This document shows, one piece after another, positions 48,116-57,265 of a stretch of 59,821 bases of DNA. A program made the translations under genes and the position numbers. Source of the stretch: Betaproteobacteria bacterium (lineage in GTDB: Bacteria; Pseudomonadota; Gammaproteobacteria; Burkholderiales; SG8-41); the NCBI GenBank assembly GCA_029863175.1, contig JAOTVX010000020.1, positions 1 to 59,821 of the forward strand, given 5' to 3'. The number at the start of each line of letters is the position of its first letter. Within the stretch, counting starts at the first letter, position 1. The notes under the pieces were generated by a model. It had not been told where the DNA came from, searched no databases, and saw only the letters and a program-made list of their open reading frames with translations.

Positions 48116-49006
48116 TCAGAAGATGAGGAATAAGCAGGTGATGCCGGTTCCGAAAAAGACCAGCAGGTGGACGGCGCTCCAGAGCGCGAAACGGCGCCCG
48201 AGCTTCTCCGGCACCTCGTTGGCGAGCAGGAACAGGCGTCCGTCGTGCGCCTTGCGCAGGAGGTGCACGCCGTCGCGCGCGCGAGTCTCGGCATGCTGCT
48301 GGCGGACTTCGCGGCGCGCCTGAAGGCGGGCAAGCTCCCATTCCTTGAGGTCGATGGCGCCGTCGCCGTCGAGGTCGAAGCGCTCGTGGAGGGTGGCCCG
48401 GTCCTGTTTCCAGTCGGCGAGCATGGCGCCGACATCGGCCTTTTCGTCGAGCTCGGCGTTGGCACCGCCCCGCGTCACAAATTCTCCGACGGCGTAAAGC
48501 GGGCCCTGCGGCAGGAGCAGCCACTCGGTGTAACGATAATCGCCTTGCGTCCAGACCTGCCTGCGATTGGAGAGGACTTCCGCGCCCTCAGGGGAGATCA
48601 CGCACCGCCCGCTGTCGTCGACCAGAAGAAAGTGCGCGATGCTCATCCCGCTGTCCTCGTGTTGCCACTTGTCGTCGGAGCTCTTGCGCTCGATGTAGTA
48701 GCGGAACCAGCAGCACGGCAGCCCGGTTAGCTTGCTTACGAGGGGCTCTCCGTCGAGCCGCTCGGAGCGCCCGAAGAGCTCGACGTAGCCCTGCGCGGCC
48801 GACGCAACCCTGGAGGTGGGCAGATCATGGATCTGGCGGTAGCGGCGATAGGCCGAAACCCATGCGAAGAAGCTGACGAGCGCCATGATGCCGAGCGCAT
48901 AGGGCCAGAGCCGCCCGGATTCATCCTGGACCGCGAAGACGAGGATGACCAGGTGGACCCCACCGGTCAGCCACTCCGATTTATTGAAACTGAATACGCC
49001 GACCAT
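48116..49006 (-). CDS. GIDE-like (E3 ubiquitin ligase-like fold) membrane protein with an EF-hand insert
   Basis: About 296 residues with three predicted helices (about 12-27, 34-51 and 275-295). Between them GYVELFGRSERLDGEPLVSKLTGLPCCWFRYYIERK and WLLLPQGPLYAVGEFV fit the bacterial GIDE domain found with LemA. Unusual for the family is an EF-hand loop, DLDGDGAIDLKE (about 211-222), set in a long helical stretch. It lies 26 bp downstream of lemA, the known pairing. The start is ATG 49006; a GTG at 49027 would add seven residues. Function unknown. Confidence 0.78.
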   Translation of the reverse strand: MVGVFSFNKSEWLTGGVHLVILVFAVQDESGRLWPYALGIMALVSFFAWVSAYRRYRQIHDLPTSRVASAAQGYVELFGRSERLDGEPLVSKLTGLPCCWFRYYIERKSSDDKWQHEDSGMSIAHFLLVDDSGRCVISPEGAEVLSNRRQVWTQGDYRYTEWLLLPQGPLYAVGEFVTRGGANAELDEKADVGAMLADWKQDRATLHERFDLDGDGAIDLKEWELARLQARREVRQQHAETRARDGVHLLRKAHDGRLFLLANEVPEKLGRRFALWSAVHLLVFFGTGITCLFLIF

Positions 49007-49032
49007 CGCGACGTCCGGCGCCCCCACTGCGA

Positions 49033-49608
49033 TCAGGCGCCGAAGAGTTGCCTCATGTCGACGTCGGCCTTTTCTGCATCCCGGAACTCGAGCAGCGGCG
49101 CCGGCTTGAAGTTGAACATGCCGGCAATAATGGTGTCGGGAAACTGTTCGACGCGGACGTTGTTGATGTTGACCGACTCGTTGTAGAACTCGCGCCGGTC
49201 GGCGATGGCGTTCTCGAGGCTCGAGATGCGGGCCTGCAGCTGCTGGAAGCTCTGGTTGGTCTTGAGGTCGGGGTAGGCTTCGGCCAGCGCGAAGAGATGA
49301 CCGAGCGTGGCGCGCAACGCGCCTTCAGCCTGTCCGAGTTCAGGGATGTTCTGCGCCTCGCGGGCGGCAAACACCTTGGAGCGCGCCTCCATCACCTTCT
49401 GCAGGGTCTCTTGCTCGAACTTCATGTACTGCTTGCAGGTCTCCACCAGCTTGGGCAGCTCGTCGTGCCGCTGCTTTAGAAGCACGTCTATGTTGGCCCA
49501 AGCCTTGGCGACGTTATGCTTGAGCTGGACCAGGTTGTTGTAGAGCAGGGTCGTGTAGACCACGATCAACAGCAGCGCGCCCAGCACGATAACGGTCCCG
49601 ATGCCCAT
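49033..49608 (-). CDS. lemA: LemA family protein
   Basis: 191 residues. Helix 1 is membrane-anchored (GTVIVLGALLLIVVYTTLLYNNLV, then QLKHNVAKAWANIDVLLKQRHDELPKLVE, the LemA signature). NQSFQQLQARISSLENAIADRREFYNESVNINNVRVEQFPDTIIAGMFNFKPAPLLEF is the rest of the conserved core. ATG 49608 has GAGAGGCG upstream. LemA proteins are periplasm-facing helical bundles of unknown function. Transcribed with the GIDE-like gene. Confidence 0.94.
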   Translation of the reverse strand: MGIGTVIVLGALLLIVVYTTLLYNNLVQLKHNVAKAWANIDVLLKQRHDELPKLVETCKQYMKFEQETLQKVMEARSKVFAAREAQNIPELGQAEGALRATLGHLFALAEAYPDLKTNQSFQQLQARISSLENAIADRREFYNESVNINNVRVEQFPDTIIAGMFNFKPAPLLEFRDAEKADVDMRQLFGA

Positions 49609-49701
49609 TACGCCTCTCCCATCATGGAGTTGGCGCACATTCTAACTCAGCGCCATGACGCAGGCATGGAACTTCCTCACGGACCACCTTCCGGGTGGTC
49701 C

Positions 49702-49826
49702 AGGTTCGAAGTTCAAAGTTCCGGGTTCAAAGTTCGGACCCGAAACTTCGTTTTGGACGGTCGTCCAACCTTGAACCTTGAACCTTGAACCTTGAACCTT
49801 GAACCTTGAACCTTGAACCTTGAACG
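49702..49826. repeat. GTTCAAAGTT/(GAACCTT)n cassette
   Basis: Left arm GGTTCGAAGTTCAAAGTTCC and GGGTTCAAAGTTCGG; centre GACCCGAAACTTCGTTTTGG; right arm about eight tandem CCTTGAA units (49769-49825). It ends 20 bp before the DUF4139 stop codon. Confidence 0.88.
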
Positions 49827-49845
49827 GGCCACCGCCGGTGGCCGG

Positions 49846-51354
49846 TCACCAGGAGTAGTGCACGGTGTACCGCAACACCGTCTCTCCACCGGCAGCCACG
49901 CTCAGGGGGAAATGCACAGTTCGCGCATCCTGCTTCTCGAACGCGTGCGTTTTATCGAGGATCTCCCAGTTGATCCAGCGGTAGAGGTTTTCCTTGACGA
50001 TAACCGTCACTGCTTCCTTCTTGTGGTTGCGCAGCTTGACCTCGATCTCCTCCGTCATCATCCGGCGTGAGGTGTCGACGCTGAAATTCATCTGGCGCCG
50101 TTCGCCGACCACGTCGAATGCCGAGCCCAGCTTCACGCGGACCTTTTCATCCTTGGGCGTATGATCGACGGCATCCTCGCCGATGAACTCGAGCGTGGCA
50201 TCGGCCGGATCCAGCTTCGACACGCGCATGCGCCCCGCGGGGAGGGGTTGGCCCATGTTATTGCGCTTGGCGTTCTTGAAGCCCAAATAGACGTCCACCT
50301 TGCGGTTGGTCTGCGTGCCGTAGTTGCGGTCCGTCACTGGCCGGGGCCCGAACCCGTACGCGGGTACCGCGCCGTAGTAGACCAGGGTCTTTTCGCACGG
50401 CACGCCGCGTGCAACCGGGAAAAGCTCGATCTGCTTGGTCGAGTTGTCGGGTAAGGTCGTGGGCCGCCCGAGCGTGTAGAGGTGATACTCAAAGAAGGCC
50501 TTCTGCTCGAATCCTGCGGCGCGGCTCTCCTCAGCCATGGCGCGCTTGGCGCCCAACGCCATCGGCGTACGTCCCGCGCGCGTCGCCCGCTGCACGTCGC
50601 CCGCCACGAGTTTGAGTTTGGCCTCCGCATAACTCGCGCCCGATTGATTGAGGATGCTCACCCAGGCGCCAATGTCGAGCTTGCATGCGGCGGCGCTTGC
50701 GCCTTCGGCATAGGTGAGGTTGTAGTCCGCCCACCACGTGATGCCCGTCGTTTGATATGAGACGCGTGAGCGGTGCGTGCCGGCGCGCTTCGCGGCGATG
50801 TCCCAGACCAGGGTCGGTCGGGTGATCAGGCCGCCCGGCAACTCGGGCAGCTTGATGCCGGCATTATGCGGCAATAACTGGATGCTGCCGTCCTCGCGCC
50901 TGAGCGTGACGCCACCACGGGTCGAGAGCAACGTGCCGGAAAAGGATTCCACACCGATGCCCCGCACCTGGTCGACGGAGATTCGCCGGTCCACATAGCG
51001 CTGCAGCAGCTTCTGCGTGCTCACCAGGTCGAACTGGAAATTCTGCTCGACTACGCTGGTGCCCCTGGGATCGGTCAGGGATTCGAAACTCACTGTCGTG
51101 GGGTCGATCAGTGCGGCCACGTCGGAAAAGCGCAGTAGATTGCGACCCCGCTCGAGTGAGAGTTGGCGCTCGTGGCGCACCACGGCGTAACCTGGGACGG
51201 CCTGCGGGCGTCCCCCATGGCGATAAAGCTCGGGCGACAGCGCGCCGGGCTGAGCACTGCTGTAGATGGTCAATGCGTCGCCGCTCGCGCTGGCGCCCGT
51301 GCCGTAGCTGAGAAACACCGCCATGGCGATTGCTGAGACCTTGGTCGAAGGCAT
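49846..51354 (-). CDS. DUF4139 domain secreted protein
   Basis: 502 residues. Signal peptide 1-24 (VSAIAMAVFLSYGTGASA). The body matches DUF4139: YETTGITWWADYNLTY-like segment as SYQTTGITWWADYNLTYAE, KLKLVAGDVQR, FFEYHLYTLGRPTTLPDNSTKQIELFP and the C-terminal VKLRNHKKEAVTVIVKENLYRWINWEI. Beta-rich, periplasmic or outer surface, unknown role. AAAGGAG lies before ATG 51354. It is divergent from the LOG gene. Confidence 0.9.
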   Translation of the reverse strand: MPSTKVSAIAMAVFLSYGTGASASGDALTIYSSAQPGALSPELYRHGGRPQAVPGYAVVRHERQLSLERGRNLLRFSDVAALIDPTTVSFESLTDPRGTSVVEQNFQFDLVSTQKLLQRYVDRRISVDQVRGIGVESFSGTLLSTRGGVTLRREDGSIQLLPHNAGIKLPELPGGLITRPTLVWDIAAKRAGTHRSRVSYQTTGITWWADYNLTYAEGASAAACKLDIGAWVSILNQSGASYAEAKLKLVAGDVQRATRAGRTPMALGAKRAMAEESRAAGFEQKAFFEYHLYTLGRPTTLPDNSTKQIELFPVARGVPCEKTLVYYGAVPAYGFGPRPVTDRNYGTQTNRKVDVYLGFKNAKRNNMGQPLPAGRMRVSKLDPADATLEFIGEDAVDHTPKDEKVRVKLGSAFDVVGERRQMNFSVDTSRRMMTEEIEVKLRNHKKEAVTVIVKENLYRWINWEILDKTHAFEKQDARTVHFPLSVAAGGETVLRYTVHYSW

Positions 51355-51509
51355 GTCGTCTCCTTTCGGTTTGAGAATATCGTGTCCCTCGTGTAAACGG
51401 ATGGCCGCCGCATACGGGGTTAAAAGTGTAAGCGTCCCGGAAGTGCTTGATCCAGCGCAACGGATTGCCTGGCCGATCGATTAAAATCGCCATTTTCGAG
51501 GAAGCGGCT

Positions 51510-52091
51510 TTGCAAAGCGTCTGCGTCTTCTGCGGTTCCAACACGGGCAACGGAGACGTCTACAGCGCGGCGGCGCGTGCGCTGGCTGGGGCCATCGCGC
51601 GTCGCGGGCTTCGGCTCGTCTACGGCGGTGGCAGCATCGGGCTGATGGGGGTGCTGGGCGAGGCCGCGCTCGCGGCAGGCAGCCACGTCATCGGCGTCAC
51701 GCCGCGGCGCTTGCTCGAGCGGGAACTCGTGCACAAAGGCCTTAGCGAGCTGCATGTGGTGGAGACCATGAACGAGCGCAAGGCACTGATGGCAGAGCTG
51801 TCTGACGTTTTTATCGCGCTCCCTGGCGGCATGGGCACGCTCGACGAGTTGTTCGAAATGCTGACCTGGACCCAACTTGGTTTCCATCGTAAGCCGTGCG
51901 GCCTGCTCGATGCCGGGAATTATTTCGACCGGCTCATGGCCTTCCTCGATCACGCGGTGGCGGAACGGTTCGTGATGCCCGAACATCGTTCCATGCTGAT
52001 AGCCGAGGCTGATGCCGACAGGCTGCTGGACCGGCTCGGGAACGAGCCGCCACCCCTGGCCAGCAAGTGGGCCAGTCGCGGCCCCGTGTAA
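51510..52091 (+). CDS. LOG family protein (cytokinin riboside 5'-monophosphate phosphoribohydrolase-like)
   Basis: 193 residues with the TIGR00730 pattern: SVCVFCGSNTGNGDVYSAAARALAGAIARRGLRLVYGGGSIGLMG, ETMNERKALMAELSDVFIALPGGMGTLDELFEMLTW with the PGGxGTxxE active-site motif. The family hydrolyses nucleoside 5'-monophosphates. The start is a TTG (51510) with GAGGAAG upstream; the frame is open to 51447. The stop is five bases before the ATPase ATG, so the two are probably one transcript. Confidence 0.92.
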   Translation: MQSVCVFCGSNTGNGDVYSAAARALAGAIARRGLRLVYGGGSIGLMGVLGEAALAAGSHVIGVTPRRLLERELVHKGLSELHVVETMNERKALMAELSDVFIALPGGMGTLDELFEMLTWTQLGFHRKPCGLLDAGNYFDRLMAFLDHAVAERFVMPEHRSMLIAEADADRLLDRLGNEPPPLASKWASRGPV

Positions 52092-52095
52092 TCAG

Positions 52096-54666
52096 ATGGG
52101 GTCGATCGTGACGAGCGGGGCGGACGATAGCGATTTCCCGGCCGTTGCCGGACTTACCGCGACCGAGGCTGCCGCCCGGCTTGAGGCGGAGGGCTACAAC
52201 GAGCTGCCCCTGAGCCGCCGCCGCGGCGTGCTTGCAATCGCGCTCGATGTGGTGCGCGAACCGATCTTCGCGTTGCTGGTCGGGGCGAGCCTGATCTACT
52301 TCATGCTCGGCGATCTGAAGGGCGCCCTCGTGCTGCTCGCGTCCGTGCTCGTGATGATTGCGATCACGATCTACCAGGAGCGCAAGACAGAGCGTGCCCT
52401 GGAGGCGCTGCGGGATCTCTCGAGCCCGCGCGCGCTGGTGGTGCGCGATCGGCGCAAGCACCGCATAGCCGGACGCGAGGTGGTGCGCGGAGACATTCTC
52501 ATCCTGGAGGAGGGCGACCGTGTGCCGGCGGATGCGGTTTTGCTCGATTGCCACGATCTCAGGGCCGATGAGTCGCTGTTGACGGGCGAGTCGGTGCCGG
52601 TCGGCAAATCAGCAGGCAAGGAAAGCGACCGCATCGGGCGCCCCGGCGGCGACAACCTCCCGTTCGTCTATTCGGGGACCATGCTTGTTCAGGGCCAGGG
52701 AATGGCGAAAGTCGTCGCGACGGGCATGGCGACCGAGATGGGCAGAATCGGCAAGAGGCTGCAAAGCATTGAGGGCGAACCCACGCCGATGCAAAGGGAG
52801 ATCCGGTCGGTCACGCGATATCTGACTGTATTCGGGATCACCCTGGCGATATTGGTGGCGGTTGCCTACGGTTTGCTACGCACTTCGTGGCTGGACGGGA
52901 TGCTCGCGGGCATTACCCTCGCGATCGCGATCATCCCGGAAGAGTTCGTGGTGGTGGTCGTCGTGTTTCTCGCGCTTGGCGCGTGGCGCATATCGAGGAG
53001 CCGCGTGCTGACTCGGCGCGTGCCCGTCATCGAGGCGCTCGGCGCGGCGACCGTGCTTTGCGTGGACAAGACCGGCACGCTGACTCTCAATCGCATGGTA
53101 GTGAAGAAGCTCACCGCCGGCGGGAACCTGCACGACGTCGGCGCGGTTGATGATGAGCTGCCCAAGGCGTTCCATGACGTCCTGGAGCACGCTGTTTTGG
53201 CGAGCGAGATCAATCCCCTGGATCCGATGGACCGTGCGCTCAGGGAGCTGGGCGACTTCCATCTGGATGAGCGCCGCGCGCAGCACGCGCGTTGGGAGCT
53301 CGTCAAGGAGTATCCGCTCTCGCCGGAGGTCCCCGCCCATACCCATGTCTGGCATACGGGGGCTGGAAATGAGCACGTGGTCGCGGTGAAAGGTGCGCCG
53401 GAAATGGTGGCCCAGCTCTGCAAGCTCGACGCTTCCGCGTGGAAACGCGAGTGCGCCTTGGTGGAGCAATTAGCGGCCGACGGCCTGCGGGTGCTCGGTG
53501 TCGCCCGCGTGCGCTTCGCTGGTGATGAGTGGCCGCAACAGCCGTCCGAGTTCGAACTCGAGTGGCTCGGGCTGGTAGGGTTGGCCGACCCAGTCCGTCC
53601 GACAGTGGAGGCGGCTCTGGCTGACTGCTACCGCGCCGGTATTCGGGTCATCATGATCACGGGCGACTATCCGGTCACCGCACAGGCAATTGCCCGCGAC
53701 ATAGGGCTTGCGCCTGCGAGCGTCGTCGTCACTGGAACGGAGCTCTCGGACATGAGCGACGAGGAACTCCGGCGCCGTGTAGGTAGCGTAAACATCTTCG
53801 CGCGAGTCATGCCCGAACAGAAGCTGCGCCTGGTCGAGGCGCTCAAGGACAATGGCGAAATCGTTGCGATGACAGGTGACGGGGTCAATGATGCGCCGGC
53901 GCTGAAGAGCGCTCACATCGGTATCGCAATGGGCGGGCGCGGCTCGGACGTTGCCCGCGAAGCCGCCGCGCTCGTGCTGCTCGACGACGATTTCGACTCG
54001 ATCGTCAAGACCGTGCGGCTGGGCCGCCGCATCTATCGGAACGTCTGCAACGCCCTATCCTACCTTCTCGCCGTGCACGTCCCGATCTGGGGTATGGCCG
54101 TGGTGGCACTCGCGTTCGCGTGGCCAATGGCTTTCTTCCCGGTGCACATCGTGTTCTTTGAATTCGTGATCGACCCGACCTGCTCGATAGCCTTCGAAGC
54201 CGAGTCGGCAGACGAGGAGGTCATGGCCCGGTCACCGCGTCGCTCCGACGAACTGATATTCAACTCGCGCAGGGTCATCGTCGCGATGACTCAGGGGGTC
54301 ATGATGCTGCTCGTGGCCGCGCTGGTCTATGGTTTCGCGCTGGAGCGCGGCAGCGGGGAGTCGACGGCCCGGGCGATGGTGTTCGCGACCATTGTTCTCG
54401 GCAACGTCGGTCTGATTCTGGGGAACCGTTCAGGCACGCGCTCGATCCTGGCAATGCTGCGGTCTCCGAACCCGGCGTTGTGGTGGGTGATCAGCGGTGC
54501 CCTAGGGGGCATGGCAGCAGCCCTCTACTTGCCGCAGATGCGCGAGCTGTTTCGTTTCGCGCCGTTGACGGGTAAGGATCTCTTGCTGTGCGTGGGTGCG
54601 GCGGTGGCCGGACTCTTGTGGTTCGAGTTCTACAAGTTTTTGCAGGTCCGGCGCGTGCCCGTGTGA
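52096..54666 (+). CDS. Cation-transporting P-type ATPase
   Basis: 856 residues, the P2-type layout. N-terminal LTATEAAARLEAEGYNELP, actuator loop LLTGESVPVGKSA, helix-4 IIPEEFVVVVVVFLALGAWRISRSRVLTRR (the ion-site PEEF), the phosphorylation motif DKTGTLTLN with Asp324, hinge MTGDGVNDAPALKSAHIGIAMG. About eight to ten helices. No N-terminal CxxC metal domain, so not a P1B heavy-metal pump. The ion (Ca2+, Mn2+, Na+ or other) is unclear. ATG 52096 follows the LOG stop closely. Confidence 0.92.
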   Translation: MGSIVTSGADDSDFPAVAGLTATEAAARLEAEGYNELPLSRRRGVLAIALDVVREPIFALLVGASLIYFMLGDLKGALVLLASVLVMIAITIYQERKTERALEALRDLSSPRALVVRDRRKHRIAGREVVRGDILILEEGDRVPADAVLLDCHDLRADESLLTGESVPVGKSAGKESDRIGRPGGDNLPFVYSGTMLVQGQGMAKVVATGMATEMGRIGKRLQSIEGEPTPMQREIRSVTRYLTVFGITLAILVAVAYGLLRTSWLDGMLAGITLAIAIIPEEFVVVVVVFLALGAWRISRSRVLTRRVPVIEALGAATVLCVDKTGTLTLNRMVVKKLTAGGNLHDVGAVDDELPKAFHDVLEHAVLASEINPLDPMDRALRELGDFHLDERRAQHARWELVKEYPLSPEVPAHTHVWHTGAGNEHVVAVKGAPEMVAQLCKLDASAWKRECALVEQLAADGLRVLGVARVRFAGDEWPQQPSEFELEWLGLVGLADPVRPTVEAALADCYRAGIRVIMITGDYPVTAQAIARDIGLAPASVVVTGTELSDMSDEELRRRVGSVNIFARVMPEQKLRLVEALKDNGEIVAMTGDGVNDAPALKSAHIGIAMGGRGSDVAREAAALVLLDDDFDSIVKTVRLGRRIYRNVCNALSYLLAVHVPIWGMAVVALAFAWPMAFFPVHIVFFEFVIDPTCSIAFEAESADEEVMARSPRRSDELIFNSRRVIVAMTQGVMMLLVAALVYGFALERGSGESTARAMVFATIVLGNVGLILGNRSGTRSILAMLRSPNPALWWVISGALGGMAAALYLPQMRELFRFAPLTGKDLLLCVGAAVAGLLWFEFYKFLQVRRVPV

Positions 54667-54773
54667 TGTCTGTCACGGGTGCCCGGCGTCGTTCCATCTC
54701 GCGAAAAGTTGGTTGATCTGAAGTCGGAAAGCCGATAGATTGATCGGCCCTCTCAGTCTCACCCTGGAACGCA

Positions 54774-54950
54774 ATGGCACCACGGACCGGCAAGCTCGAG
54801 CTTCGCCCGCCGGACGTGATCCGCTCGATGCGAGACCTTCCGGCGCGGGAAAAGAGTTTCTGCTTGACGAGATTCTGCGGGTACGCAGGGCTTGCCATTA
54901 GCGCCCTGACCGCGGTACGCGGTCTGGCGCGGCTTCCCGATTTCCCATAA
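54774..54950 (+). CDS. Possible small protein, unknown
   Basis: An ATG-TAA frame of 58 codons in the 338-bp gap between the ATPase and the oxidase genes. It reads MAPRTGKLELRPPDVIRSMR, DLPAREKSFCLTRFCGYAGL and AISALTAVRGLARLPDFP. The third-position GC is fairly high, as in real genes here, but no ribosome site is clear. I know no family. The rest of the gap shows nothing else. Confidence 0.3.
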   Translation: MAPRTGKLELRPPDVIRSMRDLPAREKSFCLTRFCGYAGLAISALTAVRGLARLPDFP

Positions 54951-55004
54951 TATTCCAACGACCTAGACGGCCCCCCGGGGCCGACGATCACGAGGAGCGG
55001 GACC

Positions 55005-56243
55005 ATGACACACGCGGTCGACAGGGCTTACAACATTGCGGATCTCCGCGAGATTGCGCGCAGGAGGCTGCCGAAAGGATTGTTCGAGTTCGTGGACCGG
55101 GGAACGGAGGACGAGGTGTCGCTGCGGAACAACCGGGCGGTATTCGAGCGCATTCATTTTCAGCCGCGCACGCTAGTCGACGTATCGGGACGCAGCCAGG
55201 AGATCACGCTGTTCGGCCAGAAGCAGAACATGCCGCTCATCATCGCGCCGACCGGTACAGCGGGGCTCATGTGGTATCACGGCGAGATCCACCTCGCACG
55301 CGCCGCGGCAGAGGCTGGCGTCCCCTTCACCCTGGCGACCGGCTCGACGACCGCCATGGAAAAGGTGGCCGAGGCCGTATCAGGTATTCCGCTCTGGTTC
55401 CAGCTCTACATGTGGCCGGACCGTAAGTTGTCGCACCAGCTGGTCGAGCGCGCACGCGCCGCCGGTTTCAAGGCGCTTGTCGTGACCGTCGACGGTGTCG
55501 CCTCGGGCAACCGCGAGTACAATCTGCGCAACGGTTTCACCATCCCGTTCAGCTTCACGCGCCGTAACATTACCGACGTGTCGATGCACCCGCGTTGGGT
55601 CGCCGGGGTGCTGGCCAAGTACGTCCTGACGACCGGCATGCCGCGCTATGAGAACTATCCGAGCGAGATCAAATACCGCGTCACGGCGGCACCCATGGGC
55701 CGCTCGCAGATGCGAAATGACTCCCTCAACTGGGACGACCTGCGCGACCTGCGCCGGATGTGGCCGCACATCCTCATCGTCAAGGGGATCCTGCACCCGC
55801 AGGATGCAACGCTGGCGGCGGACTGCGGTGCCGATGGCGTCGTGGTGTCCAATCATGGGGGACGCAATCTCGACGGGATTCTGTCGCCCATCGAGGTGCT
55901 TCCAGAGATCGTCGACGCAGTCGGCAAGCGTATAACGGTGCTGGTCGACAGTGGTTTCCGGCGCGGGTCCGATGTGGTCAAGGCGCTCGCCATGGGCGCG
56001 AACGCGGTGCAGATCGGGCGTCCTGCCCTCTATGGGGTTGCGTCTGGCGGCGGAGCGGGCGCACGGCGAGCGCTCACGATTTTCCGGGAGGAAATCGACC
56101 GCGTGATGGCGCTCATCGGCGCTCGGTGCATTGGCGATCTCAATCCCGAAATTCTGCGCGCGCCCGATTTTCCGTTGCGCAACGTAGATCCCGCGCGGCC
56201 GGGGCTGCGTTTGCTGGATCCCGTGAAGGCGATGGAGCGATAG
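55005..56243 (+). CDS. FMN-dependent alpha-hydroxy-acid dehydrogenase/oxidase (LldD-like)
   Basis: 412 residues of the (S)-2-hydroxy-acid oxidase family, which oxidise lactate, mandelate or glycolate to the 2-oxo acid. MTHAVDRAYNIADLREIARRRLPKGLFEFVDRGTEDE, IIAPTGTAGLMWYHGE, the FMN Lys in ILIVKGILHP, the catalytic His in VVVSNHGGRNLDG, and LVDSGFRRGSDVVKALAMGANAVQIGRP. GGAGCGGG lies before ATG 55005. No signal peptide. Substrate unknown. Confidence 0.93.
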   Translation: MTHAVDRAYNIADLREIARRRLPKGLFEFVDRGTEDEVSLRNNRAVFERIHFQPRTLVDVSGRSQEITLFGQKQNMPLIIAPTGTAGLMWYHGEIHLARAAAEAGVPFTLATGSTTAMEKVAEAVSGIPLWFQLYMWPDRKLSHQLVERARAAGFKALVVTVDGVASGNREYNLRNGFTIPFSFTRRNITDVSMHPRWVAGVLAKYVLTTGMPRYENYPSEIKYRVTAAPMGRSQMRNDSLNWDDLRDLRRMWPHILIVKGILHPQDATLAADCGADGVVVSNHGGRNLDGILSPIEVLPEIVDAVGKRITVLVDSGFRRGSDVVKALAMGANAVQIGRPALYGVASGGGAGARRALTIFREEIDRVMALIGARCIGDLNPEILRAPDFPLRNVDPARPGLRLLDPVKAMER

Positions 56244-56566
56244 TTGCTGATCTATCTGCTCAAGACCGCGCTGCGTCGTGACCACGAGATTTACGCGCCC
56301 TCATTTACGGCGAAGCTCGCTCATCCCGCATCGTCTGCGCCAGCGGTGCCGGCCGGCAATGCGTGAGCGCCGCCGGGAGGGCCGGCAGTTGCCAACTTCA
56401 CCGAATACCGGTATTGTTCGCTCCGCAGTCGACTCAATCAGTGCCTTGTTGATCCGTAGACTCCGCGTTGTGCGGCGGAGTGCCTTCAGTTCTCATCCAC
56501 TTCCTTTGATTCGTTTGCAGGCCACGGGCACACGCTCGTGTTTCGTTCATTATTCAGGAGAGCAGC
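56244..56566 (+). other. Non-coding leader region before the cold-shock gene
   Basis: About 320 bp with no convincing frame. The part next to the ATG probably is the long 5' leader usual for cold-shock mRNAs, with AGGAG before 56567. I cannot identify a cold-box motif with certainty. Confidence 0.4.
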
Positions 56567-56770
56567 ATGGCAACAGGCGTTGTGAAGTGGTTCAACGAGG
56601 CGAAGGGTTTTGGGTTTATCACGCCGGATGACGGCAGCGAGGACGTCTTCGCTCATTTTTCGGAAATTCAAGGCAGCGGCTATAAGTCGCTCAAGGAACA
56701 GCAGCGCGTCGAATTCGAGATGGCGCGCGGTCCCAAGGGCATGAAGGCCGCTGCGATCAAGCCGCTCTAG
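56567..56770 (+). CDS. Cold-shock domain protein (CspA family)
   Basis: A 67-residue OB-fold single-stranded nucleic-acid-binding protein. Both RNP motifs are present: KGFGFITP (RNP1) and VFAHFSEI (RNP2-like). [18 protein letters not shown] is the family start. It melts RNA structure in the cytoplasm. AGGAG lies before ATG 56567; a perfect terminator follows at once. Confidence 0.96.
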   Translation: MATGVVKWFNEAKGFGFITPDDGSEDVFAHFSEIQGSGYKSLKEQQRVEFEMARGPKGMKAAAIKPL

Positions 56771-56772
56771 GC

Positions 56773-56802
56773 AAGAAGAGCGCGGCCAACCGCGCTCTTC
56801 TT
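56773..56802 (+). terminator. Intrinsic terminator after the cold-shock gene
   Basis: A perfect stem with 13-bp arms (56773-56785 and 56790-56802) and loop CCAA. The right arm ends in CTCTTCTTAATC. It starts two bases after the stop codon. Confidence 0.85.
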
Positions 56803-56890
56803 AATCAGAAAAGCGGGTTCGCGCCAGACTGCTAAGTCGTGGCGCTGAAGACCGTGTCTGGAAGGGACGCGGTTTCTGATCATATTGTTT

Positions 56891-56922
56891 TGGTGGGAGC
56901 GGCGGGAATCGAACCCGCAGCC
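56891..56922 (-). tRNA. tRNA 3'-end fragment (T arm, acceptor strand and CCA), possible attachment-site scar
   Basis: On the minus strand: GGCTGCGGGTTCGATTCCCG, then CCGCTCCCACCA. GCGGG-TTCGATT-CCCGC is a perfect T arm, and CGCTCCC-A-CCA an acceptor 3' strand. No anticodon arm, D arm or matching 5' GGGAGCG lies next to it, so it is not a functional tRNA here. Such 3' ends are the usual att sites of integrating elements. Confidence 0.65.
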
Positions 56923-56947
56923 GGTAACACCTCGTCGTTATTGAGTT

Positions 56948-57265
56948 TTACCGCAAAATTGTCTGGTCAAATTCTTCCTGAATACCCCTAACAATACCTC
57001 GAGCGTGATCGGATGGTGTTGGACTTTGGCCGCGCCCCAACTGCGTCCGTGCGATTGCGTCCAGTGCGCCGACGAGGAGAGGAAAATTTGCACTGACCTT
57101 TTTTGTCTTCTCATCCTGCGCTCGCGACTGAATCGGGCAACCCGGCGGATTTGAGATCTTCGGCAATTCGTTCGATGACGGCCGGGTCGCGGAAAGGCTG
57201 CCGCGTAACACACTGCACGACCGAAAAATCGGCGTTGATCTCAGTCTCAGATAGCGGGATAGATG
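56948..57265 (-). pseudogene. Gene debris beside the tRNA fragment
   Basis: Two plausible but mutually shifted frames. One (about 57265-57111) reads SETEINADFSVVQCVTRQPF, RDPAVIERIAEDLKSAGLP, stopping at TGA 57113-57111. The other (57211-56948) reads DEKTKKVSANFPLLVGALDA and ARGIVRGIQEEFDQTILR, ending next to the tRNA fragment. Neither has a good start and I recognise neither family. I read this as the worn edge of an inserted element; no integrase is visible. Confidence 0.35.

Noticed and set aside
56891..56922. A complete tRNA gene
   Set aside because: Only the T arm, acceptor 3' strand and CCA are present; no D or anticodon arm or 5' acceptor strand is next to it.
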